This document shows positions 59,482 to 64,000 of a stretch of DNA of 64,000 nucleotides, piece after piece. The notes beneath the pieces were generated by a model that worked only from the letters and a program-made list of their open reading frames with translations, had not been told where the DNA came from and did not search any database. The translations under genes were made by a program, and so were the position numbers. This DNA comes from Streptomyces sp. JH34. Its GTDB lineage: Bacteria > Actinomycetota > Actinomycetes > Streptomycetales > Streptomycetaceae. Position 1 is the first letter of the stretch; each line of letters starts with the position of its first letter. The DNA lies in contig NZ_JAJSOO010000001.1 of the NCBI RefSeq assembly GCF_029428875.1, forward strand, positions 2,666,001 to 2,730,000, read 5' to 3'.

Positions 59482-59525
59482 CACCACGGAGCCCCGGCCG
59501 CAGGCGCGGCCGGGGCTCCGTGGTG
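59482..59525. terminator. Very strong bidirectional terminator after greA
   Basis: A 19-bp perfect stem (59482-59500 with 59507-59525; arms begin CACCACGGAG and end CTCCGTGGTG) and a 6-nt loop between convergent greA and the ABC permease, with GACCCC/GGGGTC extending the stem outside. Confidence 0.88.
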
Positions 59526-59532
59526 GGCGGGG

Positions 59533-60390
59533 TCAGGCGGTCGCCGAGCGGTACTTGCGGACCGCAAGCGTCCGGAAGACCACGATGATCAGGACCGACC
59601 AGATCACCGAGGCCAGGATCGGGTGCTGCATCGGCCAGGCGTCCGAGGTGACGAAGCCCGGCGGAACGTTGCCGAACAGTTCGCGGCAGGCCGCCACGGT
59701 GGCACTGAAGGGGTTCCATTCCGCGATGTGGCGGAGGACGGTCGGCATCTGGTTGGCGTCCACGAAGGCGTTCGAGATGAACGTCAGCGGGAAGAGCCAG
59801 ATCAGTCCGCCGGATGTGGCCGCCTCCGGGGTGCGCACGACCAGACCGATCAGCGCGCCGATCCAGGAGAACGCGTACCCGAGCAGGAGCAGCAGCAGGA
59901 AGCCGAGCAGCACCTTGCCGAGGTTCTCGTGGGTCCGCCATCCGATGATCAGCGCGACACCGGCGAGGACGACGAGGGTGAGCGCGGTCTGCACGAGGTC
60001 GGCGAGGGTACGTCCGGTGAGGACGGCGCCGCGGGCCATCGGCAGTGACCTGAAGCGGTCGATCAGCCCCTTGTGCATGTCGTCCGCGATACCCGCGCCC
60101 GCGCCGGCGGTGGCGAAGGTGACGGTCTGGGCGAAGATCCCGGCCATCAGGAATTCCTTGTAGGCCGTGGGCGAGAGGGAGCTTCCCACCTTGATGGAGC
60201 CGCCGAACACGTAGGTGAACAGCACCACGAACATGATGGGCTGGACCAGGCCGAAGATGACCATCTCGGGGATCCTGGCCATGCGGATCAGGTTGCGCCG
60301 CGCCACGACCAGGGAGTCGGCCACCGACCTGCTGACCGCCCCACGGGACTTGAGCACTGCTGGTTCCCGTGCGTCCGTCACTGCGCTCAC
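59533..60390 (-). CDS. ABC-2 permease of a DrrB-type exporter
   Basis: The 285-residue product starts at GTG 60390 (GTGA overlap with the ATPase). DrrB-like: SLVVARRNLIRMARIPEMVIFGLVQPIMFVVLFTYVFGG, six helices and GLIWLFPLTFISNAFVD. It forms the membrane part of an exporter for drugs or lipids. Confidence 0.92.
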   Translation of the reverse strand: MSAVTDAREPAVLKSRGAVSRSVADSLVVARRNLIRMARIPEMVIFGLVQPIMFVVLFTYVFGGSIKVGSSLSPTAYKEFLMAGIFAQTVTFATAGAGAGIADDMHKGLIDRFRSLPMARGAVLTGRTLADLVQTALTLVVLAGVALIIGWRTHENLGKVLLGFLLLLLLGYAFSWIGALIGLVVRTPEAATSGGLIWLFPLTFISNAFVDANQMPTVLRHIAEWNPFSATVAACRELFGNVPPGFVTSDAWPMQHPILASVIWSVLIIVVFRTLAVRKYRSATA

Positions 60391-61391
60391 CGCACGCCCT
60401 CCTTCCGGCCCTGTGCGGCCTCGTTCGATTCGTTGCCGGAGTTCTTCTCCCGCTCGGCCGCGTGGCCGGTGAGCGAGATGAAGACGTCGTCGAGGGTGGG
60501 GCGGCGCAGGCCGATGTCGTCGATCTCCACGCCCCGGGTGTCGAGGTCGCGGATGACCTCGGCCAGCAGCTTGGCCCCGCCGATGACCGGGACGGTCAGC
60601 TTGCGGGTGTGCGCGGCGACGGAGATCTCCCCCTTGCCGTACGCGGCGAGCACCGAGCGGGCCGGCTCGATCTGGTCCGGCCGGTGCACCACGACCTCGA
60701 CGCGCTCGCCGCCGGTGCGGGCCTTGAGCTGGTCGGACGTACCGCGGGCGATGACCTTGCCGTGGTCGATGACGCAGATGTCGTGGGCGAGGCGGTCGGC
60801 CTCCTCCAGGTACTGGGTGGTCAGCAGCAGCGTCGTACCGCCCGCGACGAGCTCCTCGATGACCTCCCACAGCTGCTGCCGGTTGCGGGGGTCGAGCCCG
60901 GTGGTGGGCTCGTCCATGAACATCACCGGCGGGGACACGACGAGCGCCGCCGCCAGGTCGAGGCGGCGGCGCATGCCTCCGGAGTACGTCTTGGCGGTGC
61001 GGTCGGCCGCGTCGGCGAGGTTGAACTTCTCCAGGAGCTCCCCGGCCCGCTTCTTCGCGGCGCGCGAGCTCATCTGGTAGAGCTGGCCGACCATCTGGAG
61101 GTTCTCGCGGCCCGTGAGGTACTCGTCGACGGCCGCGAACTGGCCGGACAGGCCGATCGAGCGCCGCACCTCGTCAGGGCTCTTCAGGACGTCGATGCCC
61201 GCCACGACGGCCCGGCCGCTGTCCGGCCGGAGCAGGGTGGTCAGGACACGGACGGCAGTCGTCTTGCCGGCGCCGTTGGGCCCCAGCAGGCCCAGGACGG
61301 TGCCTTCGGGCACGTCGAGATCGACGCCGCCCAGTGCTCGTACATCGCCGAAGGTCTTCACCAGGCCTTCGGCGTAGATGGCGCCTGGCAT
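60387..61391 (-). CDS. ABC ATPase of a DrrA-type exporter
   Basis: The 334-residue product starts at ATG 61391 after GGGGGAG. Walker A GPNGAGKTT, signature YSGGMRRRLDLAAAL, Walker B PPVMFMDEPTTGLDP, H-loop TTQYLEEAD. C-terminal DrrA-type domain (about 220-330). It is the partner of the following permease; similar pairs confer daunorubicin-type resistance, but here the substrate is unknown. Confidence 0.93.
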   Translation of the reverse strand: MPGAIYAEGLVKTFGDVRALGGVDLDVPEGTVLGLLGPNGAGKTTAVRVLTTLLRPDSGRAVVAGIDVLKSPDEVRRSIGLSGQFAAVDEYLTGRENLQMVGQLYQMSSRAAKKRAGELLEKFNLADAADRTAKTYSGGMRRRLDLAAALVVSPPVMFMDEPTTGLDPRNRQQLWEVIEELVAGGTTLLLTTQYLEEADRLAHDICVIDHGKVIARGTSDQLKARTGGERVEVVVHRPDQIEPARSVLAAYGKGEISVAAHTRKLTVPVIGGAKLLAEVIRDLDTRGVEIDDIGLRRPTLDDVFISLTGHAAEREKNSGNESNEAAQGRKEGVR

Positions 61392-61539
61392 ACGTGCTCC
61401 CCCAGTTGCTTCGCGTGAATTCCTGAGCGGATCGTAGAGTTCCCGGCCTTCGCAGGCGGGGAACACCGAGTGTTCGGCGATGCACCGTAACGCGATACAT
61501 CGCGACACACAACAGGTTTTCCACGAGGGAACCGGTCCT

Positions 61540-62769
61540 TCAGGAGCGCACCAGGTAGCCGGCGGCGCGCAGCGCGGCGGCGACCTCCTCGCAGTGCTCC
61601 GGCCCCTTCGTCTCCAGGTGGAGTTCCACCTCCGCCTCGGTGAGCCCGAGCCGCGGGTCGGTCCGTACGTGCTGGATGTCGAGCACGTTGGCGTCGGCGA
61701 CGGACAGGGTCGCGAGCATCGCGGCCAGCGCCCCGGGCCGGTCGGTGAGCCGGAGCCGCAGGCTCAGGTAGCGGCCCGCCGCGACCATGCCGTGCGTCAG
61801 GATGCGCTGTATCAGCAGGGGGTCCACGTTGCCGCCCGACAGCACGGCGACCACGGGTCCGCGAAACGACTCCGGATCGCTCAGCAGCGCCGCGACCGGG
61901 ATCGCCCCCGCGGGCTCGACGACCAGCTTCGCCCGCTCCAGGCACAGCAGCAGCGCGCTGGACAGCTCGTCCTCGGTGACCGTTCGGACCTCGTCCACCA
62001 GCTCCTGGACCAGCGGGAACGTGAGGTCGCCGGGCCGTCCCACCTTGATGCCGTCGGCCATGGTCTGGACCGCGTCGAGCGCCACGGGATACCCGGCGGA
62101 CAGCGAGGGCGGGAAGGCCGCCGCGCCCTCGGCCTGGACACCGACGATCCTGACGTCGGGGCGCAGCGCCTTCACCGCGACCGCGATCCCCGCGGCGAGA
62201 CCGCCCCCGCCGATACCGACGACGACGGACCGGACCTCCGGGCACTGCTCGAGGATCTCCAGGCCGACGGTGCCCTGTCCCGCGATGATGTCCGGGTGGT
62301 CGAAGGGGTGGATGAAGACCGCCCCGGTCTCCTCGGCGTACTCCTGCGCGGCGGCCAGCGTCTCGTCGACGACGTGGCCGTGGAGCCTGACCTCCGCGCC
62401 GTAGTCCCGGGTCGCCGCCACCTTCGGCAGGGGTGCCCCGACCGGCATGAAGACCGTGGAGCGTACGCCGAGCAACGAAGACGCGAGTGCGACACCCTGC
62501 GCATGGTTTCCGGCACTCGCGGCCACCACCCCGGCCGCCCGTTCGGCGGGGCCGAGTCCGGCGATCCGCACGTACGCGCCCCTGATTTTGAACGAGCCGG
62601 TGCGCTGGAGGTTCTCGCACTTGAGGTGGACCGGCGCGCCGACGAGGGAACTGAGATGACGGCTGCCTTCCATCGCGGTCGTTCTGGCCACCCCGGACAG
62701 CATCTTCTGCGCCCCTCGGACGTCGTCGAGGATCAGCGGAGGAAAGGGCCCTGTCGTACGGAAGGTCAT
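61540..62769 (-). CDS. ilvA: Threonine ammonia-lyase (catabolic/TdcB-type with ACT domain)
   Basis: The 409-residue product starts at ATG 62769. PLP fold type II: NLQRTGSFKIRGAY (PLP Lys), ASAGNHAQGVA, VVGIGGGGLAAG, VVEPAGAIPVAALL, and VVAVLSGGNVDP. A C-terminal ACT domain (about 330-409: LRLRLTDRPGALAAMLATLSVADANVLDIQHVR) implies allosteric control by amino acids. It converts threonine to 2-oxobutanoate. It is divergent from the MarR gene. Confidence 0.94.
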   Translation of the reverse strand: MTFRTTGPFPPLILDDVRGAQKMLSGVARTTAMEGSRHLSSLVGAPVHLKCENLQRTGSFKIRGAYVRIAGLGPAERAAGVVAASAGNHAQGVALASSLLGVRSTVFMPVGAPLPKVAATRDYGAEVRLHGHVVDETLAAAQEYAEETGAVFIHPFDHPDIIAGQGTVGLEILEQCPEVRSVVVGIGGGGLAAGIAVAVKALRPDVRIVGVQAEGAAAFPPSLSAGYPVALDAVQTMADGIKVGRPGDLTFPLVQELVDEVRTVTEDELSSALLLCLERAKLVVEPAGAIPVAALLSDPESFRGPVVAVLSGGNVDPLLIQRILTHGMVAAGRYLSLRLRLTDRPGALAAMLATLSVADANVLDIQHVRTDPRLGLTEAEVELHLETKGPEHCEEVAAALRAAGYLVRS

Positions 62770-62926
62770 GACAGCAAGTCTTGCAGCTCGGAGCCCTGGG
62801 AGCCGTCGCATCTCATGGCGGCCTGCGGTGGTGTCCACAGGTTTGTGCAGCGCTGGTACACGTTGCCCCGTGGCCGCGTACTCTGTCCCCCACCCATCCG
62901 ACACCGCACGAAGAGAGCCCCCGGCC

Positions 62927-63457
62927 ATGCCCCCTCAGGACATGACGACTGCTGCGTCTCCTTCCGGGGGCGCCGCCCCCGGACATCCGGGAACGGACCG
63001 CCTGCTCGACGCACTCCAGCACCAGGTGGCCGTCTTCGCCCGCCGTGCCGAGCAGACCCGCCTCGGCGGTGTCGGCCAGGTCCGCAACTCGATGGACCGG
63101 GCTGCCTATCTGCTGCTGAACCGGCTCGACGCGGAAGGGCCCATGGGCGTCAAGGCGCTGGCCGCGGGCATGGGGATCGACTCCTCGACCGTGACGCGAC
63201 AGGTCGCGCCGCTGGTCGACACCGGCCTGGTCAAGCGCACCTCGCATCCGGAGGACGGGCGCGCGGTCGTGCTGCAGCTGTCACCTCGCGGCCAGTCCCG
63301 CCTCGAGGAGGTCCGCGCCTCGCGGCGTGAGCTGATGTCGCAGGTGACGGGCGAGTGGACCGAGGAGGAGCGTGACACCTTCTGCGCCCTGCTGACCCGG
63401 TTCAACTCCTCCCTGGCGGCCCGGCAGGCGGCGAACCAGCCGGCTCAGGAGGGCTGA
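62927..63457 (+). CDS. MarR-family regulator
   Basis: The product has 176 residues from ATG 62927 (ATG 62942 also possible). MarR winged helix with AAYLLLNRLDAEGPMGVKALAAGMGIDSSTVTRQVAPLVDTGLVKRTSHPEDGRAVVLQLSPRGQ and the dimerisation helices on both sides. It is divergent from ilvA with 157 bp between. Target unknown. Confidence 0.92.
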   Translation: MPPQDMTTAASPSGGAAPGHPGTDRLLDALQHQVAVFARRAEQTRLGGVGQVRNSMDRAAYLLLNRLDAEGPMGVKALAAGMGIDSSTVTRQVAPLVDTGLVKRTSHPEDGRAVVLQLSPRGQSRLEEVRASRRELMSQVTGEWTEEERDTFCALLTRFNSSLAARQAANQPAQEG

Positions 63458-63554
63458 CCCTCCGCACCCGCGGTCCCGCGCGGTGCGCCCGGCTGTCCGC
63501 CGGGCCCGGCGGATCTACCCTGGAAGTGCGCACTCGCGAGTCGAGGAGGCCGCC

Positions 63555-63746
63555 ATGACACGGAAGATCGCGGACTGCCGCAAGTATCCGAGCGTCTCGA
63601 ACTGCACGCTCACCATTTCCGGTGAGGAGGACGAAGTCGTCCGGGCCGCCGCCGAACACGCGGTCTCGGTCCACGAGCACACCGACAGCCCGGAACTGCG
63701 TGAGCAGATCCGGGGCTCGCTGGAGGACGAGAGGGTCGCAGTCTGA
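63555..63746 (+). CDS. DUF1059 small protein
   Basis: The 63-residue product starts at ATG 63555 after GAGGAGG. RKIADCRKYPSVSNCTLTISGEEDEVVRAAAEHAVSVHEH with two Cys is the DUF1059 pattern. These are small soluble proteins of unknown function, often with a metal-like Cys/His arrangement. Confidence 0.9.
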   Translation: MTRKIADCRKYPSVSNCTLTISGEEDEVVRAAAEHAVSVHEHTDSPELREQIRGSLEDERVAV

Positions 63747-63937
63747 CCTCGTCACGCGCCGTCCGGCGCCGGGACCGAACCGTCCCGGCCGCCGGACGTC
63801 GGCCGTTCACCCGGTGGCCGCACGCACAGCCGCGTCACAGCCGGGGCACGGACGTTCCCCAGGGACCCCGTTACCGGGGCGCGCGTGGGCAGGGGATCAA
63901 GGAGGAGGGTGCCCGGCTGAACGCCCTGCTGGGCGTC

Positions 63938-64000
63938 ATGAGCACCCTCCAGGACACCGGGCTCCCGCACGTGGCGGGCCCGCACGGTCTCCGCCCGGTG
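63938..64000 (+). CDS. Possible gene start cut by window edge
   Basis: ATG 63938 opens a frame reading MSTLQDTGLPHVAGPHGLRP to the window end. Upstream codons in the same frame (for example KEEGARLNALLGV at 63899-63937) also look coding, so the true start may be earlier or the gene may not exist. Too short to assign. Confidence 0.3.
   Translation, partial: MSTLQDTGLPHVAGPHGLRPV

Noticed and set aside
63752..63985. A 77-codon minus-strand frame at the right edge
   Set aside because: No RBS and atypical composition; the plus strand seems more coding here, but only weakly.
1..64000. tRNA or rRNA genes
   Set aside because: I saw no cloverleaf with a GGTTCGAATCC-like T-arm and a matching acceptor stem, and no rRNA sequence; a tRNAscan run would settle it.

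Overview
The window is a very GC-rich actinobacterial chromosome segment, almost certainly from Streptomyces. The evidence is G/C-ending codons throughout, GTG and TTG starts, many 4-bp stop/start overlaps, a mycothiol amidase (mca), a GTP-type PEP carboxykinase, a DUF4307 protein next to greA, a DasR-type site in front of a GH18 chitinase, and a rare TTA codon (bldA target) in one biosynthetic gene.

Layout. (1) 1-12,997, minus strand: a Flp/Tad pilus locus with cpaB, cpaE, two TadE-like minor pilins, tadA/cpaF, tadB, tadC, an embedded sensor kinase/response regulator pair, the Flp pilin, a TadG-like protein, a lipoprotein, an OmpA-domain protein and a truncated secreted protein. (2) 13.4-18.3 kb: a secreted chitinase, an Nramp-like transporter and a membrane-anchored Ser/Thr kinase. 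(3) 18.4-25.4 kb: two divergent operons around a perfect 7-5-7 inverted repeat. They hold a GntP permease, RidA, an IclR regulator and a KDG-type sugar kinase on the minus strand, and a PLP deaminase and a D-aminoacylase-type amidohydrolase on the plus strand. Together they read as a route from N-acetyl-D-glucosaminate (oxidised chitin monomer) to 2-keto-3-deoxygluconate 6-phosphate. (4) 25.5-39.5 kb: a class V lanthipeptide cluster (lexapeptide/pristinin/cacaoidin type) with an APH-like kinase, a HopA1-like lyase, three precursor peptides with conserved C-terminal Cys, a methyltransferase, two ABC systems, a luciferase-like reductase, a Cys decarboxylase, a degenerate kinase-fold partner and an M16 protease. 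A wHTH/membrane-protein pair and a LuxR-type regulator follow. (5) 42-64 kb: ordinary chromosome with an arylamine N-acetyltransferase, an aminotransferase, pck, hemolysin III, a DUF255 thioredoxin-like protein, an MFS/CGNR pair, an AlkX-like glycosylase, a large STAND-TPR protein, mca, greA, a drug-type ABC exporter, threonine dehydratase, MarR and DUF1059 genes.

How the parts work together. The chitinase and the aldonate operons could serve one purpose, hydrolytic plus oxidative chitin use. In the lanthipeptide cluster the kinase, lyase and kinase-like partner would dehydrate and cyclise the peptides. The decarboxylase would build a C-terminal AviMeCys ring, the reductase would make D-residues, the methyltransferase would cap the N-terminus, the M16 protease would remove the leader, and the ABC systems would export the product. 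The cluster as a type is described; the items that look new here are its two near-identical precursors, the hairpins before and after the precursors, and the TTA codon. All family assignments come from reading the sequence; no database search was run.
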